64,000 nt of DNA from Pseudomonas sp. UYIF39 (GTDB lineage: Bacteria > Pseudomonadota > Gammaproteobacteria > Pseudomonadales > Pseudomonadaceae): positions 107,130 through 171,129 of the forward strand of contig NZ_JALBYU010000013.1 in NCBI RefSeq assembly GCF_029963765.1. The letters are read 5' to 3'. The notes below the pieces were generated by a model, which had not been told where the DNA came from, searched no databases, and saw nothing but the letters and a program-made list of their open reading frames with translations. The position numbers and the translations under genes are program-made. Positions within the stretch are counted from its first letter, which is position 1, and each line of letters starts with the position of its first letter. Positions 26,709 to 35,515 of the stretch are shown here, piece by piece.

Positions 26709-29132
26709 ATGCCAGTAGTAATGCTCTGCAGTACGCGTCTGGGTTCTTCCAGGCTGCGCCCGTTGTTGCACTTGAGTCTGTTGCTGAGTCTGAGTGCCTG
26801 TCCGTTGTTCATCTCCGCCGGTTGGGCCGAAGACGCGCCTCGACGCAGTTACCAGGTGCCGGCAGGAAGCCTCAGCGCAGCGCTGACCCGTTTCGCCGGG
26901 CTGGCCGGGGTCAATCTGTCAGTGGACCCGGCACTGGTGGGTAGTCGCACCAGCCCTGGACTTTCCGGCGAATACGCGGTCGAGGAGGGCTTTGCCCGAC
27001 TGTTGCAGGGTTCCGGTCTGCAACTGCAGCCGGTGGGCGAAGAGGCGTACATCGTGACCCCGGCGCCAGAAGGCGGCAGCCTGCAACTGGGCGCCACCTC
27101 GATTCTCGGTGCCATTGACCCGGTGGACGGCGATCCGTATGCCGGCGGCCAGGTCGCGCGCCGTGGTTCGCAAGGCTTGCTGGGCTCGAAAGACTTTATG
27201 GAAACGCCTTTCAGCATGACCACCTACACCAGTGAGGTGGTCAAAAACCAGCAGGCGCGTACCTTGGGCGACCTGATCGCCAACGATCCCTCGGTTCGTG
27301 CCACCAACCCGGCGGGTGGGCGCTATGAGCAGTTCACCATTCGCGGGCTGAGCCTGTTCAACAGTGATGTTTCCTACAACGGTCTCTACGGCGTCCTGCC
27401 GACCTATACGATCGACATGGAGATGGCCGACCGCGTCGATGTCCTCAAAGGCCCGAGCCAGCTCATCAACGGCATCTCGCCAAGGGGCAGCGTGGGAGGC
27501 GGTATCAACGTGGTGCCCAAGCGCGCAACCGACAAGCCCATCACTTCGTTCACCGGTAGCTACGCTTCCGGCAGCCAGGTCGGCGGTGCCGTGGATGTCG
27601 GCCGGCGCTTTGGTGAAGACAACAAGTTCGGTCTTCGTTTCAATGGCGTGAAGCAGTCCGGCGACACCGAATGGGATCACCAGAATGTCGACCGCGAGAT
27701 GGCCGTCCTGGGCCTGGATTTTCGCGGTGAACGCCTGCGACTCTCGACGGACATCGGGCGCACCGAGCGTGATACCGATGCCCCGCAGGAGCGCGTGCAG
27801 GTTGGTCCTAACGCGCAGGTTCCGCATGCCAGCGATGTGCGCCACAACTATGCGCAGCCCTGGAGCAAGGCGAGTACCAACGACACTTTCGGCACGGTGA
27901 ACGGCGAATTCGATGTCAACGATTCCGTCATGCTGTATGGCGGCGTGGGGGCACGTAAAAGTAATCATGACTTCCTCCGTCATGCCGTTTCGGTCACCAA
28001 CGACGCTGGCGATTTCAGCGTTCAACCGCGTGACTTCACCCGTGACGAAAATGTCCGGACGGCCACAGCAGGGGTGCGCAACTGGTTTCATACCGGCCCG
28101 GTGAGCCATGAAGTCAACCTGGCTGCCAGCTATTACTACATGGACTTCGAAAATGGCGGCGCCCGTTATGCCGCAGCCCGCAGCAACCTCTATGACCCCG
28201 TGGAAACACCAACGCCTGTCAGACCTACGCGACAGGATTCGAAGGTCTACACCGAGAACCGTTCCACCGGCGTGGCGTTGTCCGACACCCTGGGTTTCTT
28301 CGATGACCGGCTGCTGCTGACCCTCGGCGCCCGCTGGCAGCGCGTGAAGGTTGACGACTGGACCGATAACGTCAGAGGCGACACCGCCTACGACGAGGAA
28401 AAGGTTTCGCCGTCGGGCGGCATCCTGTTCAAGGCGACCGACAAGCTGTCGCTGTATGCCAACTACATGGAAGGCCTGAGCCAGGGCAAGATCGCACCGT
28501 CGACCTCGGTGAACGAGGACGAGATCTTCCCGCCGTTCATCAGCCGCCAGGTCGAGGTCGGCGCCAAGTATGACGCCGGTGCGTTCGCCGTCACCGCCGC
28601 CGTGTTCCGGATCAAGCAGCCGGCTTACGAGACCAACGCCACGACACGCGTCTTCGGCCCGAACGGCAAGCGTGAGAACACGGGTGTGGAACTGAGTGTG
28701 TTCGGTGAACCGCTCGATGGTTTCCGCCTGCTCGGCGGTGTCATGTACATCGACAGCGAGTTGAGTAACACCACCAATGGCACCTTCGACGGCAACCGGG
28801 CGCCGGCCACGCCAAAATACAACGTCAACCTGGGCGCCGAGTGGGACGTGCCAACCGTACAGGGTCTGACCCTGACCAGCCGCGGCATTTATTCCAGCTC
28901 GCAGTACCTGGACCAGTCCAACAACAAGGAAATCGACTCCTGGGAGCGTTTCGACGTGGGCGCACGCTACGCGTTCAAGGTCGAGGAAAAGAACATCACC
29001 CTGCGTGCCAATGTCGAGAACGTGGCGAACAAGCGCTACTGGAGTTCGGCCGGGGCCTCGGATGACAGCGAGCCTGGCTTGACGCTGTCGACCCCGCGCA
29101 CCTACCTACTTTCGGCGACCGTCGACTTCTGA
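26709..29132 (+). CDS. acr: TonB-dependent ferric siderophore receptor with STN domain
   Basis: 807 residues: signal peptide, STN domain (SYQVPAGSLSAALTRFAGLAG to YIVTPAP, about 48-125), plug domain (METPFSMTTYTSEVV, VLKGPSQLINGISPRGSVGGGINV) and a 22-strand barrel ending in the terminal aromatic of LLSATVDF. The STN domain transmits the iron signal to FecR. Context makes ferric achromobactin the likely ligand. ATG at 26709 follows AGAGAG. A weak GC hairpin at 29151-29169 follows without a clear T run. Confidence 0.92.
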   Translation: MPVVMLCSTRLGSSRLRPLLHLSLLLSLSACPLFISAGWAEDAPRRSYQVPAGSLSAALTRFAGLAGVNLSVDPALVGSRTSPGLSGEYAVEEGFARLLQGSGLQLQPVGEEAYIVTPAPEGGSLQLGATSILGAIDPVDGDPYAGGQVARRGSQGLLGSKDFMETPFSMTTYTSEVVKNQQARTLGDLIANDPSVRATNPAGGRYEQFTIRGLSLFNSDVSYNGLYGVLPTYTIDMEMADRVDVLKGPSQLINGISPRGSVGGGINVVPKRATDKPITSFTGSYASGSQVGGAVDVGRRFGEDNKFGLRFNGVKQSGDTEWDHQNVDREMAVLGLDFRGERLRLSTDIGRTERDTDAPQERVQVGPNAQVPHASDVRHNYAQPWSKASTNDTFGTVNGEFDVNDSVMLYGGVGARKSNHDFLRHAVSVTNDAGDFSVQPRDFTRDENVRTATAGVRNWFHTGPVSHEVNLAASYYYMDFENGGARYAAARSNLYDPVETPTPVRPTRQDSKVYTENRSTGVALSDTLGFFDDRLLLTLGARWQRVKVDDWTDNVRGDTAYDEEKVSPSGGILFKATDKLSLYANYMEGLSQGKIAPSTSVNEDEIFPPFISRQVEVGAKYDAGAFAVTAAVFRIKQPAYETNATTRVFGPNGKRENTGVELSVFGEPLDGFRLLGGVMYIDSELSNTTNGTFDGNRAPATPKYNVNLGAEWDVPTVQGLTLTSRGIYSSSQYLDQSNNKEIDSWERFDVGARYAFKVEEKNITLRANVENVANKRYWSSAGASDDSEPGLTLSTPRTYLLSATVDF

Positions 29133-29442
29133 TTCACCCCTGTCATGCGCCCCAGGGACCGGGGCGTCTTCGTAGGACCATTACGTGATTCGTATAGAGG
29201 AAGGGCATATGCACACCCTCAGTTAATGAATAATCAAGACTCTTTCGTATAAGTAGCTACCTGTCGGTAACCTATACAGAAGTTGTCAGTTGCATTAAAA
29301 GATCATGGCTAGATCATGGCGCTTTCGGAGTTTTATACCAGGTTTATTAACTTGGTCTTTTGCGTGTCTGATAGTTTTTAAAGTAGTTAAAATTACTATA
29401 CGTAAATTTCCAAATAGTATTAAGAATTAGTTGCAACAACTT
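29133..29442. other. AT-rich intergenic region before acsF
   Basis: About 310 bases of much lower G+C than the flanking genes; together with the Fur-like site it forms the acsF control region. No gene seen. Confidence 0.7.
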
Positions 29443-29461
29443 GTTAATGAGAATAAGTTGC
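29443..29461 (+). promoter_or_regulatory. Fur-box-like site upstream of acsF
   Basis: GTTAATGAGAATAAGTTGC matches 13 of 19 positions of the Fur consensus. It lies 27 bases before the acsF ATG, where bound Fur would block transcription of the biosynthesis operon. Confidence 0.68.
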
Positions 29462-29488
29462 ATATCGAATTTAACGAGGGATGAATCG

Positions 29489-30865
29489 ATGTTGAATCAT
29501 GGCGTATTGCACTCTAATCCTTTGCAAAAAACCAATGCCGACTATCTGGCTCGACAAAGCAAGTTCGAATCCAATGTGCGCAGTTATCCACGCAAGTTGC
29601 CGCTGGCCATCGCCAAAGCGCACGGGCTCTGGGTGACCGATGTTGAAGGCAATAGTTACCTCGACTGCCTGGCCGGCGCCGGCACTTTGGCCCTGGGGCA
29701 CAATCATCCGGCCGTCATGGCCAGCCTCGACAGTTTCCTCGCCTCAGGCCTGCCGATGCATACCCTGGACCTGACCACCGCGGTCAAGGACGCCTTTAGC
29801 GAAACCTTGCTCAGCCTGTTGCCGAACCAGGGCCGTGATTACTGCCTGCAATTTTGCGGGCCATCCGGGGCGGATGCGGTGGAAGCCGCGCTGAAACTGG
29901 CGAAGACCTACACCGGGCGCAACAACATCATCAGTTTCTCCGGGGCCTACCATGGCATGACCCACGGCGCCCTGGCCCTGACCGGCAACACCGCGCCGAA
30001 AAATGCCATCGCCAGCCTGATGCCCGGGGTGCAGTTCATGCCGTACCCCCACGAATACCGTTGCCCGCTGGGCATTGGCGGTGAGGCCGGGGTCGAGGCC
30101 TTGACCCATTACTTCACCCAGTTCATCGAAGACGTCGAAAGCGGCGTGTCACTGCCGGCGGCGGTGATCCTTGAAGCGGTGCAGGGTGAGGGCGGGGTCA
30201 ACTGTGCTCCGGCGAGCTGGCTGCGGGCGATCCGCGAGGTGACGCGCAAGCACGGCATTCTGCTGATCCTCGACGAAGTGCAGACCGGTTTCGCCCGCAC
30301 CGGCAAGATGTTTGCCTTCGAACACGCCGACATCGAGCCGGACCTGATTGTCATGTCCAAAGCGGTCGGTGGCGGTTTGCCCATGGCCGTGCTGGGCATC
30401 CGTCGTGAATTCGACGCCTGGGAACCAGGCAATCACGCCGGCACTTTCCGCGGCAACCAGATGGCCATGGCCGCCGGGCTGGCCACGTTGCAGGTGCTAC
30501 AACAGCAAAACCTCGCCGCCCAGGCCGAGCGTCGTGGCCAGTGGCTCAAGGACCGACTGGTCGAGTTGCAGGCGCATTATCCGGCCCTCGGCCAGGTGCG
30601 CGGTCGCGGCCTGATGCTGGGCATCGAAATCGTCGACGAGCGCCAGCCAGCTGATCGTCACGGGCATTTCCCGATGGACCCGGCGCTGGCCGTGGCCATC
30701 CAGCAACAGTGCTTCAAACAAGGCCTGTTGCTGGAACGCGGTGGGCGTAAGGGCAATGTCATCCGCTTGTTGCCGCCATTGATTATCGACGATGAACAAT
30801 GCCAGCAAGTTATCCAGCGTTTTGATAACGCGATGGCTGCAGCGTTATTGCAGTTGCGCCCTTGA
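29489..30865 (+). CDS. acsF: Diaminobutyrate--2-oxoglutarate aminotransferase AcsF
   Basis: Class III PLP aminotransferase of 458 residues. It should make L-2,4-diaminobutyrate from aspartate semialdehyde, the diamine core of achromobactin. Seen: GAGTLALGHNHPAV, GPSGADAVEAALKLAKTYTGR, SGAYHGMTHGALALTG, the PLP-binding LILDEVQTGFARTG and the Schiff-base Lys in MSKAVGGGLP. ATG at 29489 follows CGAGGGATG. First gene of the biosynthesis series. Confidence 0.92.
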   Translation: MLNHGVLHSNPLQKTNADYLARQSKFESNVRSYPRKLPLAIAKAHGLWVTDVEGNSYLDCLAGAGTLALGHNHPAVMASLDSFLASGLPMHTLDLTTAVKDAFSETLLSLLPNQGRDYCLQFCGPSGADAVEAALKLAKTYTGRNNIISFSGAYHGMTHGALALTGNTAPKNAIASLMPGVQFMPYPHEYRCPLGIGGEAGVEALTHYFTQFIEDVESGVSLPAAVILEAVQGEGGVNCAPASWLRAIREVTRKHGILLILDEVQTGFARTGKMFAFEHADIEPDLIVMSKAVGGGLPMAVLGIRREFDAWEPGNHAGTFRGNQMAMAAGLATLQVLQQQNLAAQAERRGQWLKDRLVELQAHYPALGQVRGRGLMLGIEIVDERQPADRHGHFPMDPALAVAIQQQCFKQGLLLERGGRKGNVIRLLPPLIIDDEQCQQVIQRFDNAMAAALLQLRP

Positions 30866-31077
30866 TTGAATCAATCGAAGTTGCGCTCGCAGTCCGCCGA
30901 ATTGAAGTTTGATGAGGTTGCTGCAAGTAACTTTGATGGTCGTCTGATTGTTTAAAAAGGTTCAGTGAAGTGATGTCGTTACGTGGGGTTTCGTCGGCTG
31001 TAAAACAGGTCGATCAGCAACTAATTTTTTCGCCATATAACGTGTCCAGTGGCCTCGCGGGCTACTGTGGAGCACCC

Positions 31078-32862
31078 ATGACTCATCCAGATCGCAGTGT
31101 TTTATCGAATATGGTCAGTGAGTTGGCGACGACGCGCGCGTTGCTTAATTGTTTGATCAAAGAGTTTGCCTTGCCGGAAAACTGCCTCAGTTACAGTTGG
31201 CCGACGCAGATGCAAGGTATCGCCCCGGGCAGTTACCTCGAGGGTCTGGAATGGAAGGGCATTCCCCTGACCATCAAGCTGCCCAACCAGCAGCAGTTCT
31301 TTGTGATGGTGGACCGCCGTGATGGTCTGGGCAGTCACCGTTACCTGTCGGACGTTTATGCCCGGCGTGGCGAGGGCGGCTGGTCGTGCCTGAAGTTTGC
31401 CGAGTTCGTCGAGCAGTTGCTTGCGGCGTGCGAACACATGACCCGCGCCAGCAACGACGAGTTGCTGGATCAGGTGTTGCAAAGCCAGTTGCTGACCGCA
31501 GCGATCGTCGGCCACAACATGGACGGCCAGCACCCGGCACCGCTCAGCGGTTACCTCGCCAGCGAGCAGGGCTTGTGGTTCGGTCATCCGAACCACCCGG
31601 CACCCAAGGCGCGCCTGTGGCCAGCTCATCTGGCCCAGGAAACCTATGCCCCGGAATTCCAGGCCCGCACGCCGTTGCACCTGTTCGAGGTGCCGCTGGA
31701 AGGTTTGAGCGTCGGGGCCAACGGCCTGAGCAAATCCCAAGTGCTGGCCGGTTTTGCCGATCAAGCGCAGGCGCGGCCGGGGCACGCGGTTATCTGCATG
31801 CACCCGGTTCAGGCGCAGTTGTTCATGCAGGACGGTCGCGTACAGCGTCTGCTGAAATCTGCGGCCATCGTCGATCTTGGTGCCACAGGGCTGATGGCCA
31901 ACCCCACGGCGTCCATCCGAACCTGGTACATCGAGGGCCATGAGTTTTTCATCAAGGGCTCGCTGAACGTGCGCATCACCAACTGCGTCAGGAAAAACGC
32001 CTGGTACGAACTGGAAAGCGCACTGATGATTGACCGAGTCTTTCGAAATCTCCAATCGACCCAGCCCGAAACCCTTGGCGGGCTTTCGGTGGTGGCAGAA
32101 CCGGGCAATCTGAGCTGGGCGCCGCAACAGGCCAGCGAAGCGGATAACCACTGGTTCCGCGAACAGACCGGGGCGATCCTGCGGGAGAACTTCTGCCTCG
32201 ACACCGGCACCGACTGCAGCATCATGGCCGGTACATTGTTCGCTCGTGGTCTGCATTTACCACCGTTGGTGCATGAGTTCCTGAGCCGCTTCAACGGCAA
32301 TGACATCGACGATCAAACGTTGTTGAGCTGGTTCGACGACTATCAGGCGCTGCTGCTACGGCCGGTGCTGGCGCTGTTCTTCAATCACGGCATCGTCATG
32401 GAGCCGCACTTGCAGAACAGCGTGCTGGTGCATGACAACGGTCGTCCACAGCGCTTGCTGCTGCGGGATTTCGAAGGGGTCAAACTGACCGACGAACTGG
32501 GTGTTTCGCGGATCGACGCAGACGTTCATCCACGGGTGCGTGAGTCGCTGCTCTATTCCCGCCAGCAAGGCTGGAATCGCATCGTCTATTGCCTGTTCGT
32601 CAACAACTTGTCCGAGGCTGTACTGGCCTTGAGTTGGGAGCGTCCGCACCTGGCGCCGCTGATGTGGCAACGGGTGGAGCAGCAATTGATCAGCATCCGC
32701 GCCGAATTGGCCCGAGCTGCGCCGGAGTTGGACGCACTGATCGCCGGTCAGCCGATTGCCTGCAAAACCAACCTGAAAGTCCGTCTGGCCGCCAAGGCCG
32801 ATCGCCAGGCCAGCTACGTCAGTCTGGTGTCCCCGTGGGGCAAGGAGGCCAAGCATGGATAA
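31078..32862 (+). CDS. acsD: NIS siderophore synthetase AcsD (IucA/IucC family)
   Basis: 594 residues; ATP-dependent synthetase that in Pectobacterium/Dickeya AcsD joins citrate to L-serine. Motifs seen: NPTASIRTWYIEG and SLNVRITNCVRKNAW (ATP/citrate region), CMHPVQAQLF, and IVMEPHLQNSVLVHD. I chose the ATG at 31078 because GTGGAG lies 5 bases upstream and the family core starts here; an ATG at 30973 would add 35 atypical residues. The stop lies inside the start of acsE (8-base overlap). Confidence 0.9.
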   Translation: MTHPDRSVLSNMVSELATTRALLNCLIKEFALPENCLSYSWPTQMQGIAPGSYLEGLEWKGIPLTIKLPNQQQFFVMVDRRDGLGSHRYLSDVYARRGEGGWSCLKFAEFVEQLLAACEHMTRASNDELLDQVLQSQLLTAAIVGHNMDGQHPAPLSGYLASEQGLWFGHPNHPAPKARLWPAHLAQETYAPEFQARTPLHLFEVPLEGLSVGANGLSKSQVLAGFADQAQARPGHAVICMHPVQAQLFMQDGRVQRLLKSAAIVDLGATGLMANPTASIRTWYIEGHEFFIKGSLNVRITNCVRKNAWYELESALMIDRVFRNLQSTQPETLGGLSVVAEPGNLSWAPQQASEADNHWFREQTGAILRENFCLDTGTDCSIMAGTLFARGLHLPPLVHEFLSRFNGNDIDDQTLLSWFDDYQALLLRPVLALFFNHGIVMEPHLQNSVLVHDNGRPQRLLLRDFEGVKLTDELGVSRIDADVHPRVRESLLYSRQQGWNRIVYCLFVNNLSEAVLALSWERPHLAPLMWQRVEQQLISIRAELARAAPELDALIAGQPIACKTNLKVRLAAKADRQASYVSLVSPWGKEAKHG

Positions 32863-34066
32863 GCTGCCCGAAACGGTATTGGCCGCCATCGACGAAGCCC
32901 GCCTAAAACACGAAGACCCACTGGCGCTGTTCATCTACGACCTGGACGCGCTGAAACAGCACGTGACGCAGGTAATGGCGGCGCTGCCCGAAGGCGTGGA
33001 GCTTTACTACGCAATCAAGGCCAACAGCGAACCGCAAATCCTCGCCGCCGTGGCGTCGTTGGTGCACGGGTTCGAGATTTCCTCTGGCGGCGAGATCGAT
33101 CGTCTCCAGGCCTGCCCGACGCGCAAGCCATTCATCTTCTCCGGCCCCGGCAAACTGGACTCCGATCTGCGTTCGGCGCTGCAACGCCAGGTCGAAGCGA
33201 TTCACATCGAAAGTCTGAATGAAATCGTCCGTCTGCAACGGCTGGCACTGGAAGCGGGGCGCGTGCAAGACGTTTTGCTGCGGATCAACCCTGAACTGCC
33301 GTCGCCGCTCTCCAGCAAACTGGCGATGGCCGGCACGGCCACGCCGTTCGGGATCGATGAGTCGGAGCTGGCTCAGGCGGTCAGCTGGGTCGATAACGCC
33401 AGCCACCTGCGGCTCAAGGGCTTCCATGTGCATGCGATGTCCCATCAATCGCTGGTGGAGCGCCATGAGCAATTGCTCGATCTGTACCTTCAGCGTTGGC
33501 CGCAATGGAAAGCGTTGTCGGCCGATCCCGCGGCGATCACCCACCTCAATGTGGGCGGTGGCATCGGGGTCAATTACCTCGGGCCGCAGCAATTCGACTG
33601 GCAGCGCTTGTGTAGGCATTTGGGGCAGAGTCTTGCAGCGTGTGCCGATGCGCCCATCGTGCGCTTTGAGCCCGGTCGTTTCATCAGCGCCTTCTGCGGC
33701 TACTACGCCATTGAAGTGCTGGACAGGAAAACCAGTCACGGCCAGCACTTCCTGGTCTGTCGGGGCGGCACTCATCAGTTCCGTTTGCCGGTTGCCCAGG
33801 GCCATGATCACCCGGTCATTCATCTGCCCCGGCATCGCGTAACGTCAGCGGCGCCACAACAGGAGTGGACCGTCGTGGGGCAGCTCTGTACGCCCAAGGA
33901 TGTGTTGAGCCGCGATTGCGCGCTCACCGGGGTGGAGATCGGCGACATGCTGGTGCTGCCGCTGGCGGGTGCCTATGGCTACAACATTTCCCATGCCGAC
34001 TTCCTCTGTCATCCGCGACCGCTGCAGGTGTTTGTGCAGGAAGCCGGAGTCACCCTGTGGGATTGA
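32855..34066 (+). CDS. acsE: PLP decarboxylase AcsE (diaminopimelate decarboxylase-like)
   Basis: 403 residues of the fold-III decarboxylase family. PLP lysine in YYAIKANSEPQIL; phosphate loop LNVGGGIGVNYLG; RFEPGRFISAFCGYYAIEVL; and GAYGYNISHADFLCHPRP. In achromobactin synthesis AcsE decarboxylates the citryl-serine product of AcsD to the ethanolamine form; that step is known from characterised homologues. Overlaps acsD and the exporter gene. Confidence 0.9.
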   Translation: MDKLPETVLAAIDEARLKHEDPLALFIYDLDALKQHVTQVMAALPEGVELYYAIKANSEPQILAAVASLVHGFEISSGGEIDRLQACPTRKPFIFSGPGKLDSDLRSALQRQVEAIHIESLNEIVRLQRLALEAGRVQDVLLRINPELPSPLSSKLAMAGTATPFGIDESELAQAVSWVDNASHLRLKGFHVHAMSHQSLVERHEQLLDLYLQRWPQWKALSADPAAITHLNVGGGIGVNYLGPQQFDWQRLCRHLGQSLAACADAPIVRFEPGRFISAFCGYYAIEVLDRKTSHGQHFLVCRGGTHQFRLPVAQGHDHPVIHLPRHRVTSAAPQQEWTVVGQLCTPKDVLSRDCALTGVEIGDMLVLPLAGAYGYNISHADFLCHPRPLQVFVQEAGVTLWD

Positions 34067-35490
34067 CGTTTGCCGTGCCGCGCTGGTTGGTGGTGGTCAA
34101 TGTGTTGTTGGGCACGCTGACGGTCAGCCTGAACAACAGCTCGCTGAATCCGGCGTTGCCGGCATTCATGGAGGCCTTTCAGATCGGTCCGCTGTTGGCC
34201 ACCTGGATTGTGGCGGCGTTCATGGTGAGCATGGGCATGACCATGCCCCTCACCAGTTTTCTCAGCCAGCGGATTGGGCGAAAATCCCTGTATTTGTGGG
34301 GCGTGGCGTTGTTTGTCTGCGGTTCGCTGTTGGGGGCGCTGGCCAACTCCATCGCGCTGGTGATTGCCGCACGCGTGGTGCAAGGCATCGCCAGCGGGCT
34401 GATGATTCCGCTGTCGCTGGCGATCATTTTTTCGGTGTACGCCAAGGGCGAGCGGGGCAGGGTTACCGGCCTGTGGGGCGCGGCGGTCATGCTGGCGCCG
34501 GCATTGGGGCCCTTGTGCGGGAGCCTGATGCTGGAGTGGTTCAGTTGGCGCTCGCTGTTCCTGATGAATGTGCCGATTGGCCTGCTGGCGTTGATCCTGG
34601 GCGTCGGCGTGCTGCCGGCTTCTGAAACATCGGAACGCAAACCTTTCGACCTGGCGGGTTACCTGTTGATCGCGGCGGGCATCGGCCTGCTGATGATCGC
34701 CGTTGGCCGTCTGCGCCATGCCGAAGCCCTCACTGATTCTCTCAACCTCGGCATGCTGTTGGCGGCGATCCTGTGTCTGATCGCGTTCGTAAGACTGGAG
34801 CTGAACCGGACTTCGCCGCTGCTCAACCTGCGCATCTTTGCCCTGCGCGGTTATCGCTTGAGCGTGATCATCGCCGTGGTGCAGTCGGTCGGCATGTTCG
34901 AATGCCTGGTCCTGCTGCCGCTGCTGGTGCAAGTGGTGATGGGCTACAGCGCTATCTGGACCGGCCTGTCGCTGCTGTGCACGGCGATGTTCGCCAGCCT
35001 GTTCGGGCATCTCGGCGGCAAGTGGCTGGACCGTCACGGCCCGCGAGGCGTGGTGTTCTGGGGGCTGCTGCTGACCGGGGGCGCCACATTGGGATTGGGC
35101 GTGCTGGGGGCTGGCGCTTCAATCGGTGTGGTGTTTTTTCTGATGATGGTCCGCGGCGCCGGGCTGGGCCTGTCCTATATCCCCATCACCACCGCCGGGC
35201 TCGATGCGCTGCCTGAAACGATGGTCACCCAGGGCGCGGCGATGAACAACATTTCCCGTCGTCTCGTCTCGTCGCTGGCCATCGTGATTGCCTCGCTCTG
35301 GCTGGAGTTTCGCCTGGCCGCCGAGACAGCGAGCGGCGTTGTTTCGCTGGCGACCCCGGGGGCGATCAGCGAGGTCTTCATGGCCACCGGCATCCTCGTC
35401 CTGCTGGCATTGCCCTGTGCCTGGCGTTTTCCCGTTCACGCATCCGACGAGCCGGCCGAGGCACTGCCCTCGGCCCTCGAACACCGTTAA
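34057..35490 (+). CDS. yhcA: MFS transporter YhcA, probable siderophore exporter
   Basis: 477 residues, DHA2-type major facilitator with about 14 membrane spans; the first is WLVVVNVLLGTLTVSLNN, and motif A-like LTSFLSQRIGRKSLYLWG follows span 2. Placement between acsE and acsC matches yhcA of the Dickeya achromobactin locus, supporting a role in exporting the siderophore. GTG at 34057 has GGAG nine bases upstream and overlaps acsE; a GTG at 34075 is possible. Confidence 0.87.
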   Translation: MGLTFAVPRWLVVVNVLLGTLTVSLNNSSLNPALPAFMEAFQIGPLLATWIVAAFMVSMGMTMPLTSFLSQRIGRKSLYLWGVALFVCGSLLGALANSIALVIAARVVQGIASGLMIPLSLAIIFSVYAKGERGRVTGLWGAAVMLAPALGPLCGSLMLEWFSWRSLFLMNVPIGLLALILGVGVLPASETSERKPFDLAGYLLIAAGIGLLMIAVGRLRHAEALTDSLNLGMLLAAILCLIAFVRLELNRTSPLLNLRIFALRGYRLSVIIAVVQSVGMFECLVLLPLLVQVVMGYSAIWTGLSLLCTAMFASLFGHLGGKWLDRHGPRGVVFWGLLLTGGATLGLGVLGAGASIGVVFFLMMVRGAGLGLSYIPITTAGLDALPETMVTQGAAMNNISRRLVSSLAIVIASLWLEFRLAAETASGVVSLATPGAISEVFMATGILVLLALPCAWRFPVHASDEPAEALPSALEHR

Positions 35491-35515
35491 TTCTTTCATG
35501 GATAAGGTTATGACT

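Noticed and set aside
30973..31077. N-terminal extension of AcsD from ATG 30973
   Set aside because: Residues are atypical for the family and ATG 31078 has the better ribosome site; kept only as an alternative.
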